This document shows, piece by piece, positions 1-6,353 of a DNA stretch of 9,729 bases (position 1 is the stretch's first letter; each line of letters opens with the position of its first letter). The stretch spans positions 1 to 9,729 of the forward strand of contig JAMPYE010000136.1 of NCBI GenBank assembly GCA_023700825.1, given 5' to 3'. The notes beneath the pieces were generated by a model. That model had not been told where the DNA came from. It saw nothing but the letters and a program-made list of their open reading frames with translations, and did no database searches. Origin of the DNA: Thermoanaerobaculia bacterium. Lineage in GTDB: Bacteria > Acidobacteriota > Thermoanaerobaculia > Gp7-AA8. Position numbers and translations under genes: made by a program.

Positions 1-1694
1 ACATTTTTCCCGAGCGGCGCGCCGCCGACATCCGGGGCCGCTACGAGATCCTGAACAAGACCGCCGCTCCAATCTCCGTCCTCCACGTCACGATCAACCC
101 GCTGGTGAAGATCAACAGCCTCACGATCGCCGGCGCGAAGATGCGAACGCCGGACGAGGACAACGGTTACTACATTTACGACCTCGCGCCCGCCATGCAG
201 CCGGGCGAGCAGCGGACGCTGGCGTTCGACCTCGCCGTCCGGAACGAAGGGTTCACGCACGACCGCGGGAACGTCGACTTCGTCCACAACGGGACGTTCT
301 TCAACAACTTCTCCTATTTCCCGCACATCGGCTACCAGCCGATCGCGGAGCTAGACGACAACAACAAGCGGCGCAAGAACGGGCTCGGTCCCGTCGAGCG
401 GATGCCGAAACTCGGCGACCCGTGGGCTCTTGGCCAGACGTACCTGACGGGGGAATCTGACTGGCTCGACTTCGAAACGACGGTCTCGACGAGCCCCGAC
501 CAGATCGCGCTCGCCCCCGGTTACCTCCAGCGAGAGTGGACGGAGAACGGGCGCCGTTACTTCCACTACAAGATGGACGCGCCGATCCTCGGGTTCTGGT
601 CGTACCTCTCCGCGCGATACACCGTCAGGCGCGACAAATGGAACGACGTCGCGATCGAGGTCTACTACCACGAGCCGCACTCGTTCAACGTCGACCGGAT
701 GATCGACGGCGTGAAGAAGTCGCTCGACTACTTCACGAAGAACTTCGGCCCGTACCAGCACCGCCAGGTGCGCATCCTCGAGTTCCCACGATACGCGACC
801 TTCGCGCAATCGTTCCCTAACACGATCCCGTACTCGGAGGGAATCGGCTTCGTCGCGCGGCTCGATGACCCCGAGGCGATCGACTACGTCTTCTACGTCA
901 CGGCACACGAGGTCGCGCACCAGTGGTGGGCTCACCAGGTCGTGGGCGCGAACATGCAGGGGGCCACCGTCCTCTCGGAGACGCTCTCGCAGTACTCCGC
1001 GCTGATGGTGATGGAGAAGGAGTACGGCAAGGACAAGATGCAGAAGTTCCTCAAGTACGAGCTCGACCGCTACCTCTCCGCCCGCGGCGGCGAGCTCGTC
1101 GAAGAGATGCCGCTCGAACTCGTCGAAAACCAGGGTTACATCCACTACCGCAAGGGCTCGCTCGTGATGTACGCGCTGCGCGACTACATGGGCGAGGAGG
1201 CGCTCAATCGCGCGCTCGCGAAATTCGTCGCCGACCACAAGTTCGCCGGGCCGCCGTATCCGACCTCGCGCGACCTGCTCGCCTACATCCGGGCCGAAGC
1301 CTCACCCGAGCTGCAGCCTGTCATCAGCGACCTGTTCGAGAACATCACGATCTACGAGAACAAGGCCTCGAGCGCGAAGGCGACGAAGCGCGCCGACGGG
1401 AAGTGGGTCGTGACGATGGACGTCGAGACCGCCAAGTACTACGCGACCGCCGGCGGAAAGGAAGAGCCGGTGAAGATCGGCGACCTGATCGACATCGGCG
1501 TTCTCGGGCCCGATCCGGAGGACGAGACACTCAGCGCTCCGGTCCTTTATCTCGAGAAGAAGCGGATCGACCAGCCGAAGATGACCTTCGAAGTCGTCGT
1601 CGACAACGAGCCCGCGAAGGCCGGCATCGACCCCCTGAACAAGCTGATCGACCGAAACCCCGAAGACAACCTGAAGGCGGTGGAAAAGAAGTAG
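1..1694 (+). CDS. M1 family zinc metallopeptidase, 3' part (probable C-terminal domain of an ABC-permease/M1 fusion)
   Basis: The gene is cut at the window start: the frame is open from base 3, giving 563 visible residues. The GTG at 105 lies inside a continuous domain and is not a believable start. Numbering from base 3, the zinc site is HEVAH at 302-306 followed by WW, with the likely third ligand Glu326 in LSETLSQY. A YRKG motif about 60 residues later matches the region of the M1 catalytic Tyr. Where classical aminopeptidases have GAMEN there is NTIPYSEGIGF (Tyr277, Glu279). Sequences like this are known to me as the C-terminal half of roughly 1,200-residue membrane proteins in which an ABC-2-type permease region precedes the M1 domain. 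No membrane segment is visible here, so the N-terminal half is inferred. It probably hydrolyses peptides at the outer face of the membrane. It ends in TAG and converges on the next gene. Confidence 0.85.
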   Translation, partial: IFPERRAADIRGRYEILNKTAAPISVLHVTINPLVKINSLTIAGAKMRTPDEDNGYYIYDLAPAMQPGEQRTLAFDLAVRNEGFTHDRGNVDFVHNGTFFNNFSYFPHIGYQPIAELDDNNKRRKNGLGPVERMPKLGDPWALGQTYLTGESDWLDFETTVSTSPDQIALAPGYLQREWTENGRRYFHYKMDAPILGFWSYLSARYTVRRDKWNDVAIEVYYHEPHSFNVDRMIDGVKKSLDYFTKNFGPYQHRQVRILEFPRYATFAQSFPNTIPYSEGIGFVARLDDPEAIDYVFYVTAHEVAHQWWAHQVVGANMQGATVLSETLSQYSALMVMEKEYGKDKMQKFLKYELDRYLSARGGELVEEMPLELVENQGYIHYRKGSLVMYALRDYMGEEALNRALAKFVADHKFAGPPYPTSRDLLAYIRAEASPELQPVISDLFENITIYENKASSAKATKRADGKWVVTMDVETAKYYATAGGKEEPVKIGDLIDIGVLGPDPEDETLSAPVLYLEKKRIDQPKMTFEVVVDNEPAKAGIDPLNKLIDRNPEDNLKAVEKK

Positions 1695-1797
1695 GAACGC
1701 GGAACATGGAACCGTGACCCGACGGCTGATTGCTGGCCTGGAAGGATCGCGTTCCGCGTGTCGCTTTCGGTTCCGCGTTTCGAGTTTCGCGTTCCCC
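1694..1797. repeat. Heptad-periodic inverted repeat between two convergent stop codons
   Basis: The left arm begins on the last base of the upstream TAG and holds three successive 7-mers of the form GGAACNN (1694-1714). The right arm (1749-1797) can be cut into seven successive 7-mers that all start with G, the last four being GTTYCNN or GTTTCGN. It ends one base before the stop codon of the gene on the other strand. The arms are complementary: 1694-1705 can pair with 1770-1781 using one G.U pair. Because it fills the space between convergent genes, a bidirectional transcription terminator or 3'-end processing hairpin is the simplest role. There is no obvious T-tract. The function is inferred; the period and symmetry are read directly. 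Confidence 0.55.
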
Positions 1798-1798
1798 G

Positions 1799-2179
1799 CT
1801 ACTTCTTCTCGCCAACTGCCTGCTTCTGCCTCCACTCCGTCCAGCGATCGCGGAAGGTGTAGGGAGTGAAGGCCGCCGGCGTCGAAATCAGGGAGAACGG
1901 ATCGATCGTGGGCATCGCCATGGAGTCGTTGCCTGTGCTCCCCGCTGCGGCCGCGAGGACGAAGCCGACGGTGCCGAAGCCGGGCACCGAGATCAGGTAC
2001 GGCTCCGGCGCCTTGATCTGTGTGTCCTTCGCCTCGACCTCGTAGAGGATGTACATGATCGCCGGTTTGGAGTAGTCGGGCTTCGCCTTCTCCTCCTTCG
2101 GCGAAGGATCCTCGGCGGTCGCAGAGAGTGCTGCGAGAGCCGTGGCGAGTCCGATGATCGCAATCTTCCTTCTCACCAT
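1799..2179 (-). CDS. Small secreted protein of unknown function
   Basis: The product has 126 residues and I do not recognise a family. The N-terminus looks like a Sec signal peptide: MVRRK, then a hydrophobic stretch (residues 6-18), then Ala20-Thr-Ala22 before Glu23, a good signal-peptidase I site. The mature part starts with a charged, Lys/Glu/Pro-rich linker (23-38). A mixed hydrophobic/Gly/Ala region follows, including VPGFGTVGFVLAAAAG, which could be a short membrane-associated segment, and then a Trp/Arg-containing C-terminal helix. The start is well supported: AGGAGG (2186-2191 on the minus strand) lies six bases before the ATG. It converges on the peptidase gene and is divergent from the CHAD gene. 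It is real by start signal and codon bias, but its role is unknown; periplasmic or envelope location is inferred. Confidence 0.7.
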   Translation of the reverse strand: MVRRKIAIIGLATALAALSATAEDPSPKEEKAKPDYSKPAIMYILYEVEAKDTQIKAPEPYLISVPGFGTVGFVLAAAAGSTGNDSMAMPTIDPFSLISTPAAFTPYTFRDRWTEWRQKQAVGEKK

Positions 2180-2344
2180 GGCCTGCCTCCTCGTTTCGTC
2201 GATGCGCGACCGCCTCGCGGCTCACGGTCTGCCTGCTATCAATATAGGACGATCGGAGCGCGCCCGATGTTTCATTCTCGCGCATCCGTAACGGGTCGAG
2301 GCCGATCTCCTCACCGTCGCCGGAGAGACTAGAATCGTTTTCGA
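2180..2344. promoter_or_regulatory. Divergent intergenic region with candidate promoters
   Basis: These 165 bases separate the start codons of the small secreted protein (leftward) and the CHAD gene (rightward). The leftward gene has a strong Shine-Dalgarno AGGAGG at 2186-2191. A possible leftward -10, TATATT, lies at 2241-2246 (minus strand) with no convincing -35. The rightward -10 candidate is listed separately. I see no gene, operator-like palindrome or heptad repeat here. Promoter calls are by eye only. Confidence 0.35.
2330..2335 (+). promoter_or_regulatory. Candidate -10 element TAGAAT immediately upstream of the CHAD start
   Basis: TAGAAT matches the sigma-70 -10 consensus at five of six positions and lies nine bases before the ATG at 2345. 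Transcription would then begin at about 2342, nearly on the start codon. No Shine-Dalgarno lies in the normal window; the nearest purine run, GGAGAG, is about 17 bases upstream. This layout is typical of leaderless transcripts. No good -35 is visible. Confidence 0.35.
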
Positions 2345-3202
2345 ATGTCCCGGATTGCGATTCTCGAGCTTTTCGACCGCTACGCGGCGGAGATTCTCCA
2401 GCGGCAGAGCCAGACGGAGCTGGATCCCGTCCCGGAGGCCTTCCACCAGATGCGGGTCTACGTAAAGCGGGCTCGCGCCCTCATCGAGCTCGTCGACGCG
2501 ATCGCGCCGAAGTTCCGCCGCCGGCGTTCGATGCGCGTCTTTCGCGCGCCGTTCCAGGCCGCCGGCACCGTCCGCGACCTGCACGTCCAGATCGAGATCG
2601 CCGGGACGATCGCGGCTCGACTCGGCGCCGATGCGTCGACGTACGTCGGGATGCTGGCGGGACGCGAGAGGAACGCCGTGGCTTCGTGGCTGACCTCGGG
2701 CTCGAGGATCACGCCCGAGGCGCTCGCATCGGTCCGCACCGAAATCGCCGGGGCGATCGATCGCAGGGGCTGGGTCGGACTGGCCGCGGAGGCATGGCTT
2801 CACTTCAACGCGCGATTCCGCGACGTGCTCGCGTTCGACGCGCACGGCTCCGATCTCCACGACCTTCGCAAGCGCGTGAAGGAATGCTCCAACCTCACCT
2901 GGATCATTGCCGAAGTCATTCCGGAGCTGACGATCGACCCGCGTCTCGCGAGGGCACTCGACAAGCTGCAGAAGCAGCTGGGCGACTGGCACGACTACGA
3001 CGTGGCCGTGCGCACCTCGGCGGAAGTTCCGACGGAGCTCCCCGACGCGGCCGCGCCCGAAGGCTGGAGCAGCTTTCTCGAGGCTGTCGAGGCCGAGCGC
3101 GCGCGTCTGCGCGACAAGGTGCTGCGAGGCTGGGCCGCCCTCGCGCGGTTCGCTCCGCCGGGAGCCGGGGCACGTGCAAAGGTCGCTGTGGCAAGACGCT
3201 AG
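2345..3202 (+). CDS. Stand-alone CHAD domain protein
   Basis: The product has 285 residues and is almost entirely one CHAD (conserved histidine alpha-helical) domain. The conserved His/Arg/Lys clusters are in order: FHQMRVYVKRAR (His34, Arg37, Lys41), TVRDLH (77-80), LHDLRKRVKE (His172, Arg175, Lys176) and QLGDWHDYDV (Gly213, Asp214, His216). CHAD domains are two four-helix bundles with a basic surface and are known to bind polyphosphate. There is no N-terminal CYTH domain, no signal peptide and no membrane segment, so a cytoplasmic polyphosphate-binding role is inferred. No polyphosphate kinase or phosphatase is nearby. The start is chosen because the next Met (36) is inside the first conserved motif; the ATG has no Shine-Dalgarno (see the -10 element). 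The gene stands alone, with more than 300 bases to the next gene on its strand. Confidence 0.9.
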   Translation: MSRIAILELFDRYAAEILQRQSQTELDPVPEAFHQMRVYVKRARALIELVDAIAPKFRRRRSMRVFRAPFQAAGTVRDLHVQIEIAGTIAARLGADASTYVGMLAGRERNAVASWLTSGSRITPEALASVRTEIAGAIDRRGWVGLAAEAWLHFNARFRDVLAFDAHGSDLHDLRKRVKECSNLTWIIAEVIPELTIDPRLARALDKLQKQLGDWHDYDVAVRTSAEVPTELPDAAAPEGWSSFLEAVEAERARLRDKVLRGWAALARFAPPGAGARAKVAVARR

Positions 3203-3245
3203 AGAACGCGAGCGGGAACCCGGCGCGAAGACAGAATCCAGCTGC

Positions 3246-3270
3246 CCACCCGTCGCTCGAACACGGGTGG
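3246..3270 (+). terminator. Hairpin downstream of the CHAD gene, possible terminator
   Basis: Perfect 8-bp arms CCACCCGT (3246-3253) and ACGGGTGG (3263-3270) enclose a 9-base loop, 43 bases after the CHAD stop codon. There is no T-tract behind it, so intrinsic termination is not demonstrated. It could equally stabilise the 3' end of the message. Confidence 0.35.
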
Positions 3271-3400
3271 CACGACGCAACGTTCAAATCGATCACGTTC
3301 GCCCGGACGACGCTCGTGTTCATCGCGTCACACGACGACCCGCGAAGCTCACTGCGTGAGCACACGGCGGTGTGACAGGCGTCTCATCGAGCGCCGCGAA

Positions 3401-3489
3401 GATCGGTTACGCTACTTTCATCCGTAAGCAACCTGAGCGTCTCCCGGGTACCTCCCGGGAGAGGTTTCGCGCGAGCGGCAATCGAGATC
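3401..3489 (+). ncRNA. Possible structured leader of the kinase message
   Basis: The core is a strong hairpin: perfect 9-bp arms TCTCCCGGG (3440-3448) and CCCGGGAGA (3454-3462) with a 5-base loop, possibly extended by AACC (3430-3433) with GGTT (3463-3466). An outer helix can form from GATC, GGTT and CGCT (3401-3413, with one unpaired A) and AGCG, AATC and GATC (3474-3489, with two 2-base bulges). It would end 42 bases before the kinase ATG. I do not recognise a known riboswitch class. The inner hairpin is clear; the outer helix and any regulatory role are inference. Confidence 0.25.
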
Positions 3490-3531
3490 CAGAGTTCATT
3501 CAAACGGAGAGCGGCAAGAAGTCGAGGTGAC

Positions 3532-4905
3532 ATGACCCCAGCGGAGATTGGCCCATCCGCCGGAGACGACTCGATACCCACCGGTTCGAAGGGTGGATCC
3601 GGGGTGTTCGAGAACTCTCCCTTCACTCAGATTCTGGAGACGGTCCCGTTCGGGCTGTTCGTGCTCGACGCGGACGGCGCGCCCGTCTACTCGAACTCGG
3701 CGGCGAACCGGATTCTGGGGAGGGCACTGCCGGAGAGACCGCCGCTCGGCAATCTGGCCGAGACGTACTCGGCCTACCTGGCGGGAACCGACAAACTCTA
3801 CCCGCTCGAGCAGATGCCGATCATGCGCGCGCTCGCGGGAGAGACGTCGACCGTCAGCGACATGGAGATCCGTCACCCCGACGGAAGCACGTTTCTCCAG
3901 GTGAGCGGCGCCCCGGTGCTCGACGGGTCGGGACGGGTGCTGTACGCGGTCGCGGTGTTCCACGACATCTCCGCGCACCGCTCGGTCGAGGCTGCGCTCC
4001 AGCTTCTCGCCGACGAGCTCGCGGAGCGCGCGCGCGAACGTGCGGAACAGATCGAGACGTTGAAGCTGCGGCTGGCGGACACGAGCCCGTCGGCGAGAGA
4101 GAACGACGACCCGCCGGGAGATCCGGACGACGACCTGATCGAGCCATGCGGCAAGTGCACCGTGTTCGCGGAGGTCGAGCAGACGCGAAAAAGTGCGGCG
4201 CTGGCGAGACGGGCATTGAACCTCTTCATCGCGAACTTCAGCCACGAGCTGCGCACGCCGCTGAATCACATCATCGGCTTCTCGGATCTGATCGAGAGCA
4301 AGATCCAGAGCGGCGTCACACACGACATCGAAGAGCACGCGGTGAACATCCGCGCGAGCGGCGCGTCGCTTCTCGACACGCTGGACAAGATCATCACCGT
4401 GGCGGAGGCGGAATCGAGCGAGCTCCGCCTGTCGCTGGAGATCTTCGACGTGGGCCCGGTCGTGCAGGAGGTCGCCGCAAAGTTCGCTCCCGTCGCGAAG
4501 CGGAACGGAAACAGCTTCGAGCTCGCCATCGAAGGCGAGCTCGGGCTCGTCCAGAGCGACGGAGCGCGCATCCGGGCCGCGCTCGCGCAGATCATCGAGA
4601 ACGCGTGCAAACACTGCAGGGGCGGGGCGGTAACGGTGACCGCGTCGCGCACGGGAAGCGGGACCGACGGCTCCATCGAGATCGTGGTTCGCGACACCGG
4701 GAGCGGATTCGACGCCACACGCGCATCACTCCTTGCCGCGGGCACGGTCGTGCCCGGCGAGTCGCTCCGAGACACTGGGCTCGGCATCGGCATTCCACTC
4801 GCGGCGCAATCTCTGCGGGCGCTCGGCGGAGCGCTGGAGGTCGAGACCTCTCCCGGGGACGGAACCCGTCTCCTCCTCCGCTTTCCGACGTACACGCGCG
4901 CATGA
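3532..4905 (+). CDS. Soluble PAS-domain sensor histidine kinase
   Basis: The product has 457 residues and no signal peptide or transmembrane segment, so it should sense in the cytoplasm. An N-terminal PAS domain (about 26-150) starts at the TVPFGLFVLDADG segment and ends at VFHDIS. An Arg/Glu-rich coiled coil follows (about 150-190), then a variable acidic linker. The HisKA H-box is FSHELRTPLNHIIGF with phospho-acceptor His238. The ATPase domain has an N-box with Asn357, a G1 box DTGSGF (Asp388) and a G2 box GLGIG (416-420), so all catalytic motifs are present. All four cysteines fall in two CxxC pairs, Cys206/209 in the linker and Cys359/362 inside the N-box. The ATG is preceded by GAGGTG with only two bases between. 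The gene ends inside an ATGA that could couple translation to the regulator downstream. The PAS ligand is unknown. Confidence 0.92.
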   Translation: MTPAEIGPSAGDDSIPTGSKGGSGVFENSPFTQILETVPFGLFVLDADGAPVYSNSAANRILGRALPERPPLGNLAETYSAYLAGTDKLYPLEQMPIMRALAGETSTVSDMEIRHPDGSTFLQVSGAPVLDGSGRVLYAVAVFHDISAHRSVEAALQLLADELAERARERAEQIETLKLRLADTSPSARENDDPPGDPDDDLIEPCGKCTVFAEVEQTRKSAALARRALNLFIANFSHELRTPLNHIIGFSDLIESKIQSGVTHDIEEHAVNIRASGASLLDTLDKIITVAEAESSELRLSLEIFDVGPVVQEVAAKFAPVAKRNGNSFELAIEGELGLVQSDGARIRAALAQIIENACKHCRGGAVTVTASRTGSGTDGSIEIVVRDTGSGFDATRASLLAAGTVVPGESLRDTGLGIGIPLAAQSLRALGGALEVETSPGDGTRLLLRFPTYTRA

Positions 4906-5005
4906 AGGCGACACCGATGGCCGCACGAATCGAACGACCGATGAAGAACTCCGGAACCGGCCTCGCGTCACGCCCGATTGGCGGCGTGAGCCCGCTGCAA
5001 TCCGA

Positions 5006-5028
5006 TACAATTGCCGTGGCGCCGGAGG
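5006..5028 (+). promoter_or_regulatory. Candidate internal -10 and ribosome-binding site for the response regulator
   Basis: TACAAT (5006-5011) matches the -10 consensus at five of six positions, but no -35 is visible at normal spacing. GGAGG (5024-5028) lies five bases before the GTG at 5034. It is a much better ribosome site than anything before the in-frame ATG codons at 4902, 4917 or 4941, and it decides the start I prefer. A separate promoter for the regulator is possible but unproven. Confidence 0.4.
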
Positions 5029-5033
5029 TTGAC

Positions 5034-5753
5034 GTGAAGGTGGGGCGGCACAAAGCTGCTACCCGAACCGGCTCGGAGATGCGAGCCCGGTCTTCGGAAA
5101 CGAACGCGCTCGACGACCGCATCCGCGTCGTCATCGTGCATGGTTACGCCATCATCGCGGCCGGAATCGGAGCGCTCCTTTCTCTCGAAGACGACATCGT
5201 CGTCGTCGGAACGTGCACGACGCGCGCCGAGGCCGTCCGCGTCGTGCGCGCGACGCGCCCCGACATCGCGCTCATCTCCCTCGAGCTGGACGGCCACGAG
5301 GGCCTCGCCCTCGCCAGGGACCTGGGCGCAGTCGAGCACCGCTGCCATACCGTGCTGCTCGCGGCGAAGCTCACCGAGGAGCACACGATCGAGGCGCTCC
5401 GCCTCGGAATCGACGGGGTCCTCCTCAAGGAAATGCAGCCCCGGCTTCTCATGCAGTGCATCCGCAAGGTCGCCGCTGGAGGGAAGTGGATCGAGAACCT
5501 CGCCATCGAGCAGGCCATCGAACGAATGCTGCGCAGGGACGAAGCGCTCCAGAAGGCCAGGACGACGCTGACGAAACGCGAGGTCGAAGTCATCAGGCTC
5601 GCAGCGCGAGGGCTGAAGAACAAGGAGATCGCCCGCGAGCTCAGTCTCGGTGAAGGGACCATCAAGGTCTACCTGCACGCGATCTACGAGAAGCTCAAAG
5701 TCGGCAGCCGGATCGAGCTCTCGTTGCGTGCGCAACGAGAAGGCATCATCTAG
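5034..5753 (+). CDS. NarL/FixJ-type response regulator with a degenerate receiver domain
   Basis: From the GTG at 5034 the product has 239 residues. The alternative start is ATG 4902, which overlaps the kinase stop as ATGA and would add 44 residues of non-conserved sequence. Residues about 28-145 have the receiver fold pattern, but the active site is altered. VVIVHGYA replaces the usual VDD, giving His36-Gly37. ALISLELDGHEGL puts Ser82 where the phospho-acceptor Asp belongs, with Asp86 at the usual Pro position. VLLAA puts Ala110 in place of the switch Thr/Ser. Lys132 (VLLKEM) is kept. The C-terminus (about 178-239) is an intact LuxR/GerE helix-turn-helix: LTKREVEVIRLAARGLKNKEIA, split around residue 190, then LSLGEGTIKVYLHAIYEKL. 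It is thus probably a DNA-binding regulator not controlled by Asp phosphorylation. Its position directly after a histidine kinase implies a shared pathway. Its targets are unknown. Confidence 0.88.
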   Translation: MKVGRHKAATRTGSEMRARSSETNALDDRIRVVIVHGYAIIAAGIGALLSLEDDIVVVGTCTTRAEAVRVVRATRPDIALISLELDGHEGLALARDLGAVEHRCHTVLLAAKLTEEHTIEALRLGIDGVLLKEMQPRLLMQCIRKVAAGGKWIENLAIEQAIERMLRRDEALQKARTTLTKREVEVIRLAARGLKNKEIARELSLGEGTIKVYLHAIYEKLKVGSRIELSLRAQREGII

Positions 5754-5763
5754 TCGCGCGCCG

Positions 5764-5786
5764 CCCAGGCTGTCCGCGGGCCTGGG
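5764..5786. terminator. Hairpin between the convergent regulator and YHS genes
   Basis: Arms CCCAGGC (5764-5770) and GCCTGGG (5780-5786) form a 7-bp stem with a 9-base loop, followed by a run of G. It lies in the 54 bases between two convergent stop codons (ending 5753 and starting 5808), which fits a bidirectional terminator. There is no T-tract on either side. Confidence 0.4.
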
Positions 5787-5807
5787 GGGGCGCACGATGG
5801 CGTGGCG

Positions 5808-6353
5808 CTAGCGGTTCCGGAACTCCAGAATCGCCTTCCAGTTCTCTTCAGCGCGAGCCTGGCAACCATTCTCGTCCTTCTTCCAGCGCTCGCGCGCCTC
5901 CTCGCTCGAGAACAGATAGAGGCGACCGTCCACGATCGCGTAGACCGAAGGCACGGCTTCGTGAAGTCCCGGCTTCAGCCCGGAAACCTGACCCGGCGCT
6001 GCTCCGAGCGAGAACGCGCAATAACCGCCGTAGGCCGGGAGGAACCTGTCCGGGTCGCTCATGAACCGTTTCATGTTGACCTTGGAGGCGAAGCGGAAGC
6101 GCGCCTTCTTCTCGTAGTCGTAGTACATCTCGCTGTCGCCGGGCGTCGCCTCGTTGTAGTCGAAATAGGCGACCGTGTCATAACCCTTCATCGCGGTACC
6201 CATGCGGTCGATGCTGGGGATCGGGGCCGCCGCGTTCGCCAGATCGGGCTGCGCCATGGCCGGGACGGAGAGGAGAGTGAAGGCGAGTATCGCCATCATG
6301 GTCATTCGAAGATTCAGCTGGGTCAAAGTATCGTCCTCACGTTGAAACAACAT
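5808..6353 (-). CDS. Secreted YHS domain protein
   Basis: From the ATG at 6353 the product has 181 residues. The N-terminus carries a Sec signal: a hydrophobic stretch about residues 18-31, then Ala32-Met-Ala34 before Gln35, a good signal-peptidase site. The YHS core follows: GYDTVAYF (57-64), an ARFRFAS strand (84-90), PDRFLPAYGGYCAFS (101-115) and VDGRLYLFSS (141-150), then a C-terminal Trp-containing helix ending at NW. This is the usual form of short periplasmic YHS proteins, whose biochemical role is not well defined; metal or redox association has been suggested from domain context. AGAGG six bases before the ATG supports this start. A TTG at 6326 (after GAGGAC) would also give a complete signal peptide. 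The gene is transcribed alone, 225 bases downstream of the radical SAM gene on the same strand. Confidence 0.88.
   Translation of the reverse strand: MLFQREDDTLTQLNLRMTMMAILAFTLLSVPAMAQPDLANAAAPIPSIDRMGTAMKGYDTVAYFDYNEATPGDSEMYYDYEKKARFRFASKVNMKRFMSDPDRFLPAYGGYCAFSLGAAPGQVSGLKPGLHEAVPSVYAIVDGRLYLFSSEEARERWKKDENGCQARAEENWKAILEFRNR

Larger units (their letters stand above)
3203..3531 (+). other. Gene-free, hairpin-rich intergenic region upstream of the kinase
   Basis: I see no credible gene in these 329 bases. In order they hold: a perfect 8-bp hairpin (3246-3270, listed as a terminator candidate); a 15-base palindrome with arms GCTCAC and GTGAGC (3347-3361) that could be an operator; a weaker CACAC/GTGTG inverted repeat just after it; and a possible folded leader element (3401-3489). 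The kinase ribosome site, GAGGTG at 3524-3529, is unusually close to the ATG at 3532. No convincing -35/-10 pair was found, so the promoter position is unknown. Confidence 0.5.

Noticed and set aside
351..1238. Long minus-strand open frame of 295 codons opposite the M1 peptidase
   Set aside because: It is the antisense of a clearly conserved domain, is rich in Arg/Val/Glu as expected from reversed GC-rich codons, and has no family motif.
3401..3489. Minus-strand resemblance to the 3' end of a c-di-GMP-I riboswitch (GTAGCG then GTAACCGATC)
   Set aside because: The rest of the aptamer consensus is missing, and no minus-strand gene lies directly downstream.
3384..3626. Minus-strand 80-codon open frame at the kinase start
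   Set aside because: It is largely antisense to the kinase leader and N-terminus, with no ribosome site and no recognisable domain.
4146..4901. Upstream extension of the response-regulator frame over the kinase
   Set aside because: It overlaps the HisKA and ATPase coding region in another frame and is Arg-rich nonsense.
5764..5790. Strong Rho-independent terminator
   Set aside because: The stem is only 7 bp and is followed by G, not T, so it is kept only as a hairpin of moderate confidence.
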